DNA of 64,000 nt. Source: Pseudomonas sp. FP2309 (GTDB taxonomy: Bacteria; Pseudomonadota; Gammaproteobacteria; Pseudomonadales; Pseudomonadaceae). Both the position numbers and the translations under genes were made by a program. Every line of letters begins with the position of its first letter. Position 1 is the stretch's first letter. The DNA lies in the NCBI RefSeq assembly GCF_030687575.1, contig NZ_CP117439.1, forward strand, positions 5,099,501 through 5,163,500, read 5' to 3'. This document shows, piece by piece, positions 52,810-62,971 of this stretch. A model generated the notes under the pieces. That model was not told the DNA's origin and searched no databases. It worked only from the letters and a program-made list of their open reading frames with translations.

Positions 52810-52984
52810 GCTTTCACCTCGCTGTTGTTTTTATGGAACCGCGTCGCCCAGGCAGGCAGCGCGTTAAGTGCTCGGGTACAGATGCTGTTTCTTGTGTTGC
52901 TGCTGATCGCCTCATCGCGGGCCGTCCGGTTCCCACAGAGCCATGCATTGCACATGTGGGGGCTGGATTGCCGGCGATAGCGAT

Positions 52985-53842
52985 CTAAAGAACGACGGTG
53001 CGATTGGCGTTCAGAAACACCCGCCGCTCAATGTGATACCCAACCGCACGCGCCAATGTCAGCCCTTCGATATCCCGCCCCTTGGCAATCAAGTCCTCGG
53101 GATAGTGGCTGTGATCCACCACTTCCACGCCTTGGGCGATGATCGGGCCTTCATCCAAGTCGTTGTTGATGTAGTGCGCCGTGGCGCCCACCAGTTTCAC
53201 CCCCTTGTTGTAGGCCTGGTGATAGGGCTTGGCGCCCTTGAAACCCGGCAGCAACGAGTGGTGAATATTGATGGCCTTGCCGTCGAGCTTGCGGCACAGC
53301 TCCGGCGACAGCACTTGCATGTAACGCGCAAGGATCACCAGTTCCGCGCCGGTGTCTTCCACCACTTGCCACACTTGACGCTCCTGGGACGGTTTGTCGT
53401 TAGGGTCGAGGGGGAAATGGTAGTAGGGAATCTGGTGCCAGTCGGCCAAAGGTTTCAGATCGGGGTGGTTGGACACCACCGCGACCACGTCCATCGATAG
53501 CTGGCCGATGCGCTGACGGTACAGCAGGTCATTCAGGCAGTGATCGGCCTTGGAGACCATGATCACCACTTTTGGCCGGTAGTTCGGCGCCGTCAGCTCG
53601 AAGATCATCCCAAAGGCCTCGCCGCGCGCGGCCAGGCCATCGCGGAAAGCCTGTTCGTCAAAGCCATCGGGCTGACGGAATTCCACCCGAATGAAAAACC
53701 GGCCGGAGAGGCGGTCGTCGAACGAATGGTGTTCGGTGACGTAGCAACCCTGCTCGAACAGGTAGCGGGTGACCGCATCCACCGTGCCGAGCACGCTGGG
53801 GCAGTCGGCAGTCAAAATCCATGTATCAGGTGCGCGGCTCAT
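52985..53842 (-). CDS. purU: Formyltetrahydrofolate deformylase
   Basis: 285 residues. N-terminal ACT domain (WILTADCPSVLGTVDAVTRY), then a formyltransferase-like hydrolase domain with VVIMVSKADHCLNDLL and the active-site block INIHHSLLPGFKGAKPYHQA ... GATAHYINNDLDEGPIIAQ (Asn, His, Asp). It frees formate and tetrahydrofolate from 10-formyl-THF. In Pseudomonas a purU copy lies with sox genes, where it balances the one-carbon folates generated by demethylation. The palindrome at 53859 separates it from soxG. Confidence 0.94.
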   Translation of the reverse strand: MSRAPDTWILTADCPSVLGTVDAVTRYLFEQGCYVTEHHSFDDRLSGRFFIRVEFRQPDGFDEQAFRDGLAARGEAFGMIFELTAPNYRPKVVIMVSKADHCLNDLLYRQRIGQLSMDVVAVVSNHPDLKPLADWHQIPYYHFPLDPNDKPSQERQVWQVVEDTGAELVILARYMQVLSPELCRKLDGKAINIHHSLLPGFKGAKPYHQAYNKGVKLVGATAHYINNDLDEGPIIAQGVEVVDHSHYPEDLIAKGRDIEGLTLARAVGYHIERRVFLNANRTVVL

Positions 53843-53858
53843 GGGTCACTCCTCAGGC

Positions 53859-53967
53859 TGATCGTTCCCACGCTCTGCGTGGGCATGCCGCCATGGACGC
53901 TCTGCGTCCGCTCTTGGGACGCCGAGCGTCCCGGAATGCATTCCCACGCCGAGCGTGGGAACGATCA
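53859..53967. repeat. Single nested-palindrome repeat overlapping the soxG stop codon
   Basis: TGATCGTTCCCACGC and GCGTGGGAACGATCA arms enclose GGACGC/GCGTCC and GGGACG/CGTCCC inner arms. It is the same family as at 34866-35277. Its right end supplies the soxG stop (TCA at 53965-53967 on the plus strand). It may weaken transcription from sox into purU. Confidence 0.92.
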
Positions 53968-54600
53968 TTGTGCGACGACACTCAGACCGAACTCGGCCGA
54001 AGCGTCCTGCAACCACAACCACCAGTAATCCGAGAAGCTGCGACGGATCAACAGCTCCCACGTGTCTTCGGCGGTGTGGCGGATCACCAGTTGCGATTTG
54101 GCGAACACCGTGCCCACCGCCTTGCCCACCGGGAAGTTGTTGGGGTGGACGTCGTAGCTGGTGGACTTCATCAGCACGTCACGCACGTTCGGGCCGCTGA
54201 GTTCGAGGATCTGCTGGCCGCCACTGACGTTGACGATCTGGATGTGCAAGTCACCCAGAGCGGCACGCAGGTTCTGCTCGGCGGCGAACTCTTCACCACT
54301 CGGCACGATTAACAGCCACTCATCCGGGCCGAGCCATTGCAGGCTGGTTTCACCCTTGACGATGACGGTCAGAGCGCCAGGCAGCTCGATGCCCAGGGCC
54401 TTGTGCACGCCGGCGGCGAACGCTGCATCGTGGCCATCGCCACGAATGGTCAGGTGGCCGAGGAGTTTCTTTTCACGCACGGTGACGCCGGCGTTCTTGC
54501 GACCCTTGCCGACCAGGCTGGCGAGGTCGGCATGATGCAGCGACGACTCGGCCTTGGCCCCTGTGGTTGGGCGTTGTTGGTATACGTTGGCTGCTGTCAT
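53965..54600 (-). CDS. soxG: Sarcosine oxidase gamma subunit
   Basis: 211 residues from the ATG at 54600 (MTAANVYQQRPTTGAKAESS); the longer frame runs into soxA. Family segments: KLLGHLTIRGDGHDAAFAAG, WLGPDEWLLIVPSGEE and VNVSGGQQILELSGPNVRDV. The gamma subunit has a GcvT-like fold and completes the heterotetramer. Last of soxB-D-A-G. Confidence 0.93.
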   Translation of the reverse strand: MTAANVYQQRPTTGAKAESSLHHADLASLVGKGRKNAGVTVREKKLLGHLTIRGDGHDAAFAAGVHKALGIELPGALTVIVKGETSLQWLGPDEWLLIVPSGEEFAAEQNLRAALGDLHIQIVNVSGGQQILELSGPNVRDVLMKSTSYDVHPNNFPVGKAVGTVFAKSQLVIRHTAEDTWELLIRRSFSDYWWLWLQDASAEFGLSVVAQ

Positions 54601-54679
54601 GGAGCACCTGTTCTGAATTCTGGGGTGACTGTTCTGGCCTGCATCGGGGGCAAGCCCCGGATGCAGGCGACTCGGTCCA

Positions 54680-57600
54680 TCAGATGTTCTGGCGATCACC
54701 CTTTGGATCGAAGAACACCGAAGACACAATCTCGGCCTCGATCACACTGCCGTCGGCCTGCGGTGAGAACACCCGCTCGCCGATGCGCTTCAAGCCGCCT
54801 TTAACCACGCCCATGGCAAACGAGTAGCCCAGGGAGTTGTGCGCATAACTTGAGGTGACGTGACCGACCATCTTCATCGGGATCGTTTGCTTCGGATCGA
54901 ACACCAACTGCGCGCCCTCGGGCAGCCATACGTTTGGATCGACCGGCTTGAGGCCCACCAGTTGCTTACGCTCTTCGCGCACGCAATCTTCACGGTTCAT
55001 CCCGCGCCAGCCGATCCATGAGAACGGCTTGGTACGGCCTACGCACCAGCCCATGTTCAGGTCGTCCGGGGTCATCGAGCCGTCGGTGTCCTGACCGACG
55101 ATGATGAAGCCCTTCTCGGCCCGCAGCACGTGCATGGTTTCGGTGCCGTACGGGGTCAGGTTGTACTGCTTGCCGGCCTCGACGATTTTTTCCAGCACGC
55201 CCATGGCGTAATCGGCCTGCACGTTGACTTCGTACGACAGCTCACCGGTAAACGAAATCCGGAACACCCGCGCCGGCACCCCGCCCACCAGGCCTTCTTT
55301 CCAGGTCATGAACGGGAAGCCGTCCTTGTCCAGGTCGATGTCGGTGACTTCCGCCAGCAGCTTGCGGCTGTTGGGGCCGGACAGGGTCATGGTGGCCCAG
55401 TGGTCGGTGACCGAGGTGAAGTACACCTTGAGGTCTGGCCATTCGGTCTGTTGGTAGATTTCCAGCCACTGCAGAACGCGAGCCGCGCCGCCGGTGGTGG
55501 TGGTCATCAGGAAGTGGTTATCGGCCAGACAGGCGGTTACGCCGTCGTCGAAGACCATGCCGTCTTCCTTGCACATCAGGCCGTAACGCGCCTTGCCCAC
55601 ATCGAGCTTGGTCCAGGCGTTGGTGTAGATGCGGTTGAGGAACTCGCGGGCATCCGGGCCTTGAATGTCGATCTTGCCGAGGGTGGACGCATCCAGCAGG
55701 CCGACGCTGTCACGCACCGCCAGGCACTCGCGTTTGACGGCGGCGTGCAGGTCTTCACCGTTACGAGGGAAGTACCACGGACGTTTCCACTGGCCGACGT
55801 CTTCAAACTCGGCGCCGTTCTTGACGTGCCAGGCGTGCAGCGCGGTGTAGCGTACCGGTTCGAAGATGTGCCCACAGTGACGGCCCGCCACCGCACCGAA
55901 GGTCACCGGCGTGTAGTTGGGACGGAACATGGTGGTGCCCATCTGCGGGATGGTCACGTTCAGCGAGCGGGCGGCAATGGCCAGGCCGTTGACGTTGCCC
56001 AGCTTGCCCTGGTCGGTACCAAAACCCAGCGCGGTGTAGCGTTTGACGTGTTCAACCGACTCGAAACCTTCGCGGGTCGCCAGTTCGATGGCGGCAGCGG
56101 TGACGTCGTTCTGCAGGTCGACGAATTGCTTCGGCGCCCGTGCAGTCGGCTTGTCGTGCGGCACCTGGTAGATCGCCAGCGTAGGCTCTTCCAGACGGCT
56201 CAAGGCCTTTGGCAAGGTGCCTTCCACGGGGGCAAAACCGGCTTCGCTGGCTGCGCGCACGCCGCCTTCGAAACCATCGGCCAGGGAATCGCCAAGGCCG
56301 TAGACACCGTTGATACCCCCGACGCACACGCGTTTCTGTGGTGCTTCACCCGGCACGAAACCGAGGATGTCTTCACGCCAGATCGGCTTGCCACCCAAGT
56401 GCGAGGCCAAGTGGACCACCGGGCTGTAGCCGCCGGAACTGGCCACGAGGTCGCAGTCCAGCCATTCGCCGGGGCTGGTGACTTTGTGCGCTTTGACATC
56501 GATCGCGGCCACGCGGGCGGCCGTCACGTGCTTGCTGCCACGGGCCTCGACCACGGCGCTGCCAGTGAGGATACGAATGCCTTTGGCACGGGCTTCTTCC
56601 ACCAGCGCGCCGCGCGGGTTGTGACGTACGTCGGCCACGGCCACCACCTGCAGACCGGCATCGAACCAGTCCAGCGCAACGCGGTAGGCGTGGTCGTTGT
56701 TGGTCGACAGCACCAGCTTCTTGCCCGGCGCCACGCCATAACGGCGCACGTAGGTGGAAACCGCACCGGCCAGCATGTTGCCCGGCACATCGTTGTTGCC
56801 GTACACCAGCGGACGCTCGCACGCACCGGTGGCCAGCACCACACGCTTGGCGCGCACACGGTGGATACGCTGACGCACCACACCGATCGGCGCACGGTCA
56901 CCGAGGTGATCGGTGAGACGCTCGTGAATGGTCAGGAAGTTATGGTCGTGATAGCCGTTAACGGTGGCGCGAGGCAGCAGCACCACGTCCGGCAGGCTTT
57001 TCAATTCGGCGATGACGCTGGCGACCCACTCGGTCGCCGGTTTGCCGTCGAGGCTTTCGCGGGAATCGAGCAGCGAACCGCCGAACTCTTCCTGCTCATC
57101 GGCGATGATCACACGGGCTCCGCTGCGCGCAGCCGCCAATGCCGCCGCCAGGCCGGCAGGGCCTGCGCCCACCACCAGCACGTCGCAGTGACGGTTGAAG
57201 TTGTCATAGGTGTCCGGGTCGTTCTCGGTCGGCGAGCGGCCCAGGCCTGCGGCCTTACGGATGTACTTCTCGTACGTCATCCAGAACGATTGCGGGTACA
57301 TGAAAGTTTTGTAGTAGAAGCCCGGCGGCATAAGCTTGCCGCCGACCTTGCCGAGAATCCCCATCATGTCGTTGTTGACGCTCGGCCAGCCATTGGTGCT
57401 GGTGGCGACCAGGCCTTGGTACAGCGCCTGTTGCGTGGCGCGCACGTTGGGGATCTGGGTGGCTTCGGTGGCGCCGATCTGCAGCACAGCGTTCGGCTCT
57501 TCGGCACCGGCGGCGAAGATGCCGCGTGGGCGCGAATATTTGAAGCTGCGGCCAATGATGTCGACGCCGTTGGCCAGCAGGGCTGCGGCCAGGGTGTCGC

Positions 57601-57697
57601 CTTCAAAACCCTTGTAGCTCTGGCCGTTGAAGCTGAAGGTCAGGACTTTATTACGGTCGATCCGGCCACCGTTGGACAGGCGATTGATCTGGCTCAT
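54680..57697 (-). CDS. soxA: Sarcosine oxidase alpha subunit
   Basis: 1,005 residues, the normal size. An N-terminal ferredoxin-like segment (FNGQSYKGFEGDTLAAALLA NGV) precedes the dinucleotide-binding motif VLVVGAGPAGLAAALAAARSGAR (GxGxxG at 177-182). The C-terminal 400 residues form a GcvT-like folate-binding domain (LLDASTLGKIDIQGPDAREF). The subunit holds NAD and carries the methylene group to tetrahydrofolate. It overlaps soxD by four bases. Confidence 0.96.
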   Translation of the reverse strand: MSQINRLSNGGRIDRNKVLTFSFNGQSYKGFEGDTLAAALLANGVDIIGRSFKYSRPRGIFAAGAEEPNAVLQIGATEATQIPNVRATQQALYQGLVATSTNGWPSVNNDMMGILGKVGGKLMPPGFYYKTFMYPQSFWMTYEKYIRKAAGLGRSPTENDPDTYDNFNRHCDVLVVGAGPAGLAAALAAARSGARVIIADEQEEFGGSLLDSRESLDGKPATEWVASVIAELKSLPDVVLLPRATVNGYHDHNFLTIHERLTDHLGDRAPIGVVRQRIHRVRAKRVVLATGACERPLVYGNNDVPGNMLAGAVSTYVRRYGVAPGKKLVLSTNNDHAYRVALDWFDAGLQVVAVADVRHNPRGALVEEARAKGIRILTGSAVVEARGSKHVTAARVAAIDVKAHKVTSPGEWLDCDLVASSGGYSPVVHLASHLGGKPIWREDILGFVPGEAPQKRVCVGGINGVYGLGDSLADGFEGGVRAASEAGFAPVEGTLPKALSRLEEPTLAIYQVPHDKPTARAPKQFVDLQNDVTAAAIELATREGFESVEHVKRYTALGFGTDQGKLGNVNGLAIAARSLNVTIPQMGTTMFRPNYTPVTFGAVAGRHCGHIFEPVRYTALHAWHVKNGAEFEDVGQWKRPWYFPRNGEDLHAAVKRECLAVRDSVGLLDASTLGKIDIQGPDAREFLNRIYTNAWTKLDVGKARYGLMCKEDGMVFDDGVTACLADNHFLMTTTTGGAARVLQWLEIYQQTEWPDLKVYFTSVTDHWATMTLSGPNSRKLLAEVTDIDLDKDGFPFMTWKEGLVGGVPARVFRISFTGELSYEVNVQADYAMGVLEKIVEAGKQYNLTPYGTETMHVLRAEKGFIIVGQDTDGSMTPDDLNMGWCVGRTKPFSWIGWRGMNREDCVREERKQLVGLKPVDPNVWLPEGAQLVFDPKQTIPMKMVGHVTSSYAHNSLGYSFAMGVVKGGLKRIGERVFSPQADGSVIEAEIVSSVFFDPKGDRQNI

Positions 57698-57996
57698 ACC
57701 TTCTCTCCAGAGGCCTTGGCGGTGAACTGAGGCTTCTCACCGATCTTGTAGGTTTCAAGAATTTCGTAGGTCACAGTGTCGCGGGTGGCGTTGAAATACT
57801 GACGGCAACCGGCGGCATGAATCCACAGCTCGTGATGCAGGCCGCGCGGGTTATCGCGGAAAAACATGTAGTCGCCCCACTGCTCGTCGGTGCAGGCATT
57901 CGGGTCCAGCGGGCGCGGGATATGCGCTTGGCCGGACGCGTGGAATTCCTCTTCGGAGCGCAGTTCGCCACAGTGAGGACAGAAGATATGCAACAT
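57694..57996 (-). CDS. soxD: Sarcosine oxidase delta subunit
   Basis: 100 residues with the zinc-site pattern C6-PH-C9 at the start (MLHIFCPHCGELRSEEEFHA) and H60/C64 in WIHAAGCRQYFNATRDT. It is the small zinc-binding subunit of heterotetrameric sarcosine oxidase. Four-base overlap with soxA and a 14-bp gap from soxB. Confidence 0.95.
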   Translation of the reverse strand: MLHIFCPHCGELRSEEEFHASGQAHIPRPLDPNACTDEQWGDYMFFRDNPRGLHHELWIHAAGCRQYFNATRDTVTYEILETYKIGEKPQFTAKASGEKV

Positions 57997-58010
57997 AGGA
58001 ATTTCTCCTG

Positions 58011-59261
58011 TTAGTGGGCGACAGCCGCAGCGCCGTGTTCGTCGATCAACGCACCGTTGTGGAAACGGTCGATGGAGAAAGGTGCAGCCAATGGGTGCAT
58101 TTCACCCTTGGCGAGGCTCGCGGCAAATACGTTGCCTGAACCTGGGGTGGCCTTGAAGCCACCGGTACCCCAACCGCAGTTGAAGAACATGTTCGGCACC
58201 GGGGTCTTGGAGATGATCGGGCACGCGTCCGGCGTGGTGTCGACGATGCCGCCCCACTGACGGTTCATGCGCACGCGCGACAGCACGGGGAACATCTCGA
58301 CGATGGCCTGGATGGTGTGCTCGATCACCGGGTACGAACCGCGCTGGCCGTAGCCGTTGTAGCCGTCGATACCGGCGCCGATCACCAAGTCGCCCTTGTC
58401 GGACTGGCTGATGTAACCGTGCACGGCGTTGGACATGATCACGCTGTCGATAATCGGCTTGATCGGTTCAGAGACCAACGCTTGCAGCGGGTGGGATTCG
58501 ATCGGCAGGCGGAAGCCCGCCAGCGATGCCATGTGCCCGGAGTTACCGGCCGTGACCACACCGACGCGTTTGGCGCCGATGAAGCCTTTGTTGGTTTCCA
58601 CGCCGATGCACACGCCGTTTTCCTTGCGGAAGCCGATCACTTCGGTCTGCTGGATCAAGTCCACACCGAGGGCGTCGGCGGCGCGGGCAAAGCCCCAGGC
58701 CACGGCATCGTGACGGGCCACGCCGCCGCGACGTTGCACGGTGGCGCCGAGCACCGGGTAGCGGGTGTTCTTCGAGCAGTCCAGGTACGGAATCTCGTCG
58801 GCCACTTGCTTGGCGTTGAGCAGCTCGCCATCCACGCCGTTGAGGCGGTTGGCACTCACGCGACGCTCGGAATCACGGATGTCTTGCAGGGTGTGGCACA
58901 GGTTGTACACGCCACGCTGGGAGAACATCACGTTGTAGTTGAGGTCCTGGGACAGGCCTTCCCACAGCTTCATCGCGTGTTCATACAGGTGCGCCGACTC
59001 ATCCCACAGGTAGTTGGATCGCACGATGGTGGTGTTGCGCGCGGTGTTACCGCCGCCCAGCCAGCCCTTCTCGACCACGGCCACATTGGTGATGCCATGT
59101 TCTTTGGCCAAGTAGTAAGCCGTCGCCAGACCATGCCCGCCACCGCCGACGATGACCACGTCGTAGACCTTTTTCGGGGTCGGCGTGCGCCACATCTTCT
59201 GCCAGTTTTCGTGATGGCTGAGGGAGTGCTTGAAGAGGCCGAAGCCCGAGTAGCGTTGCAT
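58011..59261 (-). CDS. soxB: Sarcosine oxidase beta subunit
   Basis: 416 residues from the ATG at 59261 ([20 protein letters not shown]); GGAG is eight bases upstream of this ATG but only two from the ATG at 59267. FAD-binding motif [40 protein letters not shown] contains the candidate histidine (about 184) that carries covalent FMN in the family. This subunit oxidises sarcosine to glycine and an enzyme-held methylene group. Confidence 0.95.
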   Translation of the reverse strand: MQRYSGFGLFKHSLSHHENWQKMWRTPTPKKVYDVVIVGGGGHGLATAYYLAKEHGITNVAVVEKGWLGGGNTARNTTIVRSNYLWDESAHLYEHAMKLWEGLSQDLNYNVMFSQRGVYNLCHTLQDIRDSERRVSANRLNGVDGELLNAKQVADEIPYLDCSKNTRYPVLGATVQRRGGVARHDAVAWGFARAADALGVDLIQQTEVIGFRKENGVCIGVETNKGFIGAKRVGVVTAGNSGHMASLAGFRLPIESHPLQALVSEPIKPIIDSVIMSNAVHGYISQSDKGDLVIGAGIDGYNGYGQRGSYPVIEHTIQAIVEMFPVLSRVRMNRQWGGIVDTTPDACPIISKTPVPNMFFNCGWGTGGFKATPGSGNVFAASLAKGEMHPLAAPFSIDRFHNGALIDEHGAAAVAH

Positions 59262-59284
59262 AGTCATTACTCCAAAAACCGCAC

Positions 59285-60538
59285 TCAGCGATAAACCGGG
59301 AAATCAGCGCACAGGGCAGACACATGCTTGGCGACGTTGGCCTCCACATCGGCGTCGCCGAGGTTGTCGAGGATGTCGCAGATCCAGCCGGCCAGTTCGA
59401 TGCACTGCGGTACTTTGAAACCACGCGTGGTCACCGCTGGGGTGCCGATGCGCAGGCCCGAGGTCACGAATGGCGACTGCGGGTCATTCGGCACGGCGTT
59501 CTTGTTGACGGTGATGTGGGCGCGCCCCAGCGCAGCGTCCGCCTCTTTGCCGGTCAGGCCCTGACGGATCAGGCTGACCAGGAACAGGTGGTTATCGGTG
59601 CCGCCGGACACTACATCGTAGCCGCGTTTGATAAATACGCTGGCCATCGCCTGGGCGTTATCGATCACCTGTTGCTGATACGCCTTGAAACCCGGCTCCA
59701 GCGCTTCCTTGAAGCACACCGCCTTGCCGGCGATGACGTGCATCAGCGGGCCGCCCTGGGCGCCAGGGAATACGGCGGCGTTGAGTTTCTTTTCAATGGC
59801 TTCGTTGGCCTTGGCCAGGATCAGCCCGCCACGTGGACCGCGCAGGGTCTTGTGGGTGGTGGTGGTGACCACATCGGCGTACGGCAGCGGGTTCGGGTAC
59901 AGACCGGCAGCCACCAGACCGGCGACGTGGGCCATGTCGACGAACAGCAGCGCGCCCACCTTGTCTGCGATTGCGCGAAAACGCGGAAAATCCAGGGTCT
60001 TGGAGTAGGCGGAAAAACCGGCCACAACCATCTTCGGCTTGTGCTCAACGGCCAGGCGCTCGACCTCGTCGTAGTCGATCAGGCCGGTGTCGGTGTTGAT
60101 GCCGTATTGCACCGCGTTGTACAGCTTGCCCGAGGACGACACTTTGGCGCCGTGGGTCAGGTGACCGCCGTGGGCCAGGCTCATGCCCAGGATGGTGTCG
60201 CCTGCGTTGATCAGCGCCAGGTACACCGCGCTGTTGGCGGACGAACCGGAGTGCGGTTGCACGTTGGCGTAATCGGCGCCGAACAGCTGCTTGGCGCGTT
60301 CGATGGCCAGGGCTTCAACCTTGTCCACGTGCTCGCAACCGCCGTAGTAGCGCTTGCCTGGGTAACCTTCGGCGTATTTGTTGGTGAGGCCGCTGCCTTG
60401 CGCTTCCATCACACGTTTGCTGGTGTAGTTCTCTGACGCGATCAGCTCGATATGATCTTCCTGACGCTGCTCCTCGGCATTCATCGCCGCCAGCAGTGCA
60501 TCGTCATAACCCTGGATCTGGTCTTTCTTGCTGAACAT
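59285..60538 (-). CDS. glyA: Serine hydroxymethyltransferase (sox-operon copy)
   Basis: 417 residues from the ATG at 60538 ([20 protein letters not shown]); the frame upstream to 60784 has no homology. The PLP-lysine segment is [20 protein letters not shown], with [15 protein letters not shown] and [17 protein letters not shown]. It joins the glycine from sarcosine with methylene-THF from SoxBDAG to make serine. The 23-bp gap to soxB and shared strand indicate the glyA-soxBDAG operon. Confidence 0.95.
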   Translation of the reverse strand: MFSKKDQIQGYDDALLAAMNAEEQRQEDHIELIASENYTSKRVMEAQGSGLTNKYAEGYPGKRYYGGCEHVDKVEALAIERAKQLFGADYANVQPHSGSSANSAVYLALINAGDTILGMSLAHGGHLTHGAKVSSSGKLYNAVQYGINTDTGLIDYDEVERLAVEHKPKMVVAGFSAYSKTLDFPRFRAIADKVGALLFVDMAHVAGLVAAGLYPNPLPYADVVTTTTHKTLRGPRGGLILAKANEAIEKKLNAAVFPGAQGGPLMHVIAGKAVCFKEALEPGFKAYQQQVIDNAQAMASVFIKRGYDVVSGGTDNHLFLVSLIRQGLTGKEADAALGRAHITVNKNAVPNDPQSPFVTSGLRIGTPAVTTRGFKVPQCIELAGWICDILDNLGDADVEANVAKHVSALCADFPVYR

Positions 60539-60692
60539 CGCGTCTCTCCCAGCCTTTCGTATTGTTGAGGCCCGTCGCAGGGCCCTTTGATGCGATGGTA
60601 GGGCTGGCGCTGGTAGATCAAATGCCTGCGCACGCCACGCAAAGGTGCGTTTACGACATTGGTTGAGAGATGCGAAATAAATGTGGCCGGGG

Positions 60693-61442
60693 TCAGGCGA
60701 TGATTCGGCGGACCAGCAGCAGCAGGATGAAATGCAGTGGGTATAAGGCATACGCCCAGCGGCGCATCGGCGGTGGCGAGACATTTTTGGCGTGTCGCAA
60801 TAAGACCAATCCCGCCAATGGCGCGATCAGGCACGCGCCCAACCCCAACAGCGCTACAGGCGTGCCGCTATTGAGCAGGATTTGCCATTGGTTGGCGGCC
60901 ACACAGACCCCTCCAGGCAACACACTGAAATACCACGGCCGACTGAACACCAGCAGCAGGGCCAACGGCAGCAATACACCGAAAAATCCGAACATCAGTT
61001 GGGCCGAAAATACGGCGCCCGTCACTACGGCGATTAACGCCAATCCCCGATCAATCAACGCTTTTTGCTGCCAGCCTCGCGCAACCAGCAGCCCCAGCGC
61101 CAAGGTTGGCAATACATTCAACGTATCGGCATCCTCGATAAACAACCGATACGGCACTTCGCTGATCACGCTGAACAGCAGCAGCCAGCCCAGGTAACGC
61201 CAGTGCCCGCTGACGGCCGCGTGCCTGGCGCGGTGCAGGTTTGCCGCAATCGCCAGGCAAAACCATGGGAACGCCAGGCGCCCCGGTACGTACAGGCCAT
61301 CCAGGCTCAAGCCGACATAGCGCAGGTGGTCCAGCAGCATGCTCAGCAACGCCAGCCACTTGAGCAGATCCAGCGCGCCATCACGGACGCGTCCGACAGG
61401 CATCGTTGCAGTACCGTGCATAATTCCCCACTGACTTTGCAT
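60693..61442 (-). CDS. TraX-family membrane protein
   Basis: 249 residues (or 242 from the ATG at 61421). Six to eight membrane helices with the opening [23 protein letters not shown] and [19 protein letters not shown] typical of TraX. F-plasmid TraX acetylates pilin, but chromosomal copies occur widely and act on unknown substrates. It ends [20 protein letters not shown]. No conjugation genes are near, so a plasmid origin is not indicated. Confidence 0.85.
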   Translation of the reverse strand: MQSQWGIMHGTATMPVGRVRDGALDLLKWLALLSMLLDHLRYVGLSLDGLYVPGRLAFPWFCLAIAANLHRARHAAVSGHWRYLGWLLLFSVISEVPYRLFIEDADTLNVLPTLALGLLVARGWQQKALIDRGLALIAVVTGAVFSAQLMFGFFGVLLPLALLLVFSRPWYFSVLPGGVCVAANQWQILLNSGTPVALLGLGACLIAPLAGLVLLRHAKNVSPPPMRRWAYALYPLHFILLLLVRRIIA

Positions 61443-61511
61443 TTACAGCGCGTGCGCGCCCCTCACAATCTTGGTTAAAGTGCGCACCAACATCGACCAC
61501 AGGAATGGGCC

Positions 61512-62552
61512 ATGACTGACAAGAGCCAACAATTCGCCAGCGACAACTATTCGGGCATCTGTCCGGAAGCCTGGGCCGCCATGGAACAAGCCAACCAGGG
61601 CCACCAGCGCGCCTATGGCGATGACGAATGGACCCACCGCGCCGCCGACGGTTTCCGCAACCTGTTCGAAACCGACTGCGAAGTGTTCTTCGCCTTCAAC
61701 GGCACGGCGGCCAACTCACTGGCGCTGTCGTCTTTGTGCCAGAGCTACCATAGCGTGATTTGCTCGGAGACCGCTCACGTTGAAACCGACGAATGCGGCG
61801 CGCCGGAGTTTTTCTCCAACGGTTCCAAGCTGCTCACCGCCCGCACCGAAAACGGCAAGCTGACCCCCGAATCAATCCGTGAGATCGCGCTCAAGCGCCA
61901 GGACATCCACTACCCCAAGCCGCGCGTAGTGACCCTGACCCAGGCCACTGAAGTCGGCAGCGTGTACACCCCGGAAGAAATCCGTGCGATCAGCGCCACC
62001 TGCAAAGAACTGGGCCTGAACCTGCACATGGACGGCGCGCGCTTCTCCAACGCCTGCGCGTTCCTCGGCTGCTCGCCGGCCGACCTGACCTGGAAAGCCG
62101 GTGTCGACGTGTTGTGCTTTGGCGGCACCAAGAACGGCATGGCGGTGGGTGAGGCGATTCTGTTCTTCAACCATAAACTGGCCGAAGACTTCGATTACCG
62201 CTGCAAACAGGCTGGCCAGCTGGCCTCGAAAATGCGCTTTTTGTCGGCTCCGTGGGTGGGCCTGCTGGAAAACGACGCCTGGCTCAAGCACGCCCGCCAC
62301 GCCAACCACTGCGCACAGCTGCTGAGCAGCCTGGTGGCGGATATTCCCGGCGTGGAATTGATGTTCCCGGTGCAGGCCAACGGCGTATTCCTGCAACTGT
62401 CGGAACCGGCCATCGCGGCGCTGACGGCCAAAGGCTGGCGCTTCTACACCTTCATCGGTAAGGGTGGGGCACGGTTTATGTGTGCGTGGGATACCGAGGA
62501 AGAGCGGGTAAGAGAATTAGCGGCTGATATTCGGGAAGTGATGGGCGCTTGA
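61512..62552 (+). CDS. ltaE: Low-specificity L-threonine aldolase
   Basis: 346 residues. PLP fold type I with the lysine in VLCFGGTKNGMAVGEAILFF, plus FNGTAANSLALSSLCQSYHS VI and LHMDGARFSNACAFL. It cleaves threonine or allo-threonine to glycine and acetaldehyde, thus feeding the same glycine pool as the sox cluster. Divergent from the TraX-like gene across 69 bp. Confidence 0.95.
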   Translation: MTDKSQQFASDNYSGICPEAWAAMEQANQGHQRAYGDDEWTHRAADGFRNLFETDCEVFFAFNGTAANSLALSSLCQSYHSVICSETAHVETDECGAPEFFSNGSKLLTARTENGKLTPESIREIALKRQDIHYPKPRVVTLTQATEVGSVYTPEEIRAISATCKELGLNLHMDGARFSNACAFLGCSPADLTWKAGVDVLCFGGTKNGMAVGEAILFFNHKLAEDFDYRCKQAGQLASKMRFLSAPWVGLLENDAWLKHARHANHCAQLLSSLVADIPGVELMFPVQANGVFLQLSEPAIAALTAKGWRFYTFIGKGGARFMCAWDTEEERVRELAADIREVMGA

Positions 62553-62640
62553 ACCTGGCGAACACTGGCGGATTGCCGAGTCTGTCATTTGATATTTCTG
62601 CCAGCAGCGCACTGTGTTTTCATTGACTAGCCTCTTGGAG

Positions 62641-62679
62641 CCCGAAAGGAAAAGGCCGCTGCAGTGGCCTTCTTTCGGG
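62641..62679. other. Long bulged hairpin downstream of ltaE
   Basis: CCCGAAAG-GAA-AAGGCC pairs with GGCCTT-CTTTCGGG around an eight-base loop, leaving only the GAA bulge unpaired. It lies 88 bp after ltaE, with no T-run, so it is more likely an RNA structure or mobile-element end than a simple terminator. The 62553-62640 stretch shows nothing clear. Confidence 0.55.
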
Positions 62680-62736
62680 ATAACCGCCTGCCGAACCAGT
62701 CGGCTGGAAACGGAAATCCAGAAGAGAGCCAAACCC

Positions 62737-62876
62737 ATGGAATATCAAAGCAACGGCACCACCCTGCAAAGCGACGACACTATCCGCAGCCATCGAGGAC
62801 GCTGCGAATCTACGACAAAGCCTCTGAACTGACAGCACCAGGCCAGCACTTCGTTGTGCATAGTTACGTCCAGTAA
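62737..62876 (+). pseudogene. Possible small frameshifted gene
   Basis: From the ATG at 62737 the frame reads MEYQSNGTTLQSDDTIRSH and stops at 62830-62832. A second frame overlapping it continues as LRIYDKASELTAPGQHFVVH SYVQ to a stop at 62876. The two halves look like one short protein split by a single-base change. There is only a weak ribosome site (AGAGAG). I know no family for it. Confidence 0.3.
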
Positions 62877-62971
62877 CCGTTAACGCTCGCCTCGGAGACT
62901 CATGACCTCCGACGCCGATCATTCCCAGGACGCTCCGCGTCCAAGCCTCCCCCCGATTCAGGGACCTACCC

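Noticed and set aside
55130..57730. 866-codon open frame on the plus strand opposite soxA
   Set aside because: Antisense shadow of sarcosine oxidase alpha; its translation is Val/His/Gly/Ala-rich without recognisable domains.
60693..61442. TraX-like gene as evidence of a conjugative element
   Set aside because: No other transfer genes, relaxase or integrase; chromosomal TraX-family genes are common.
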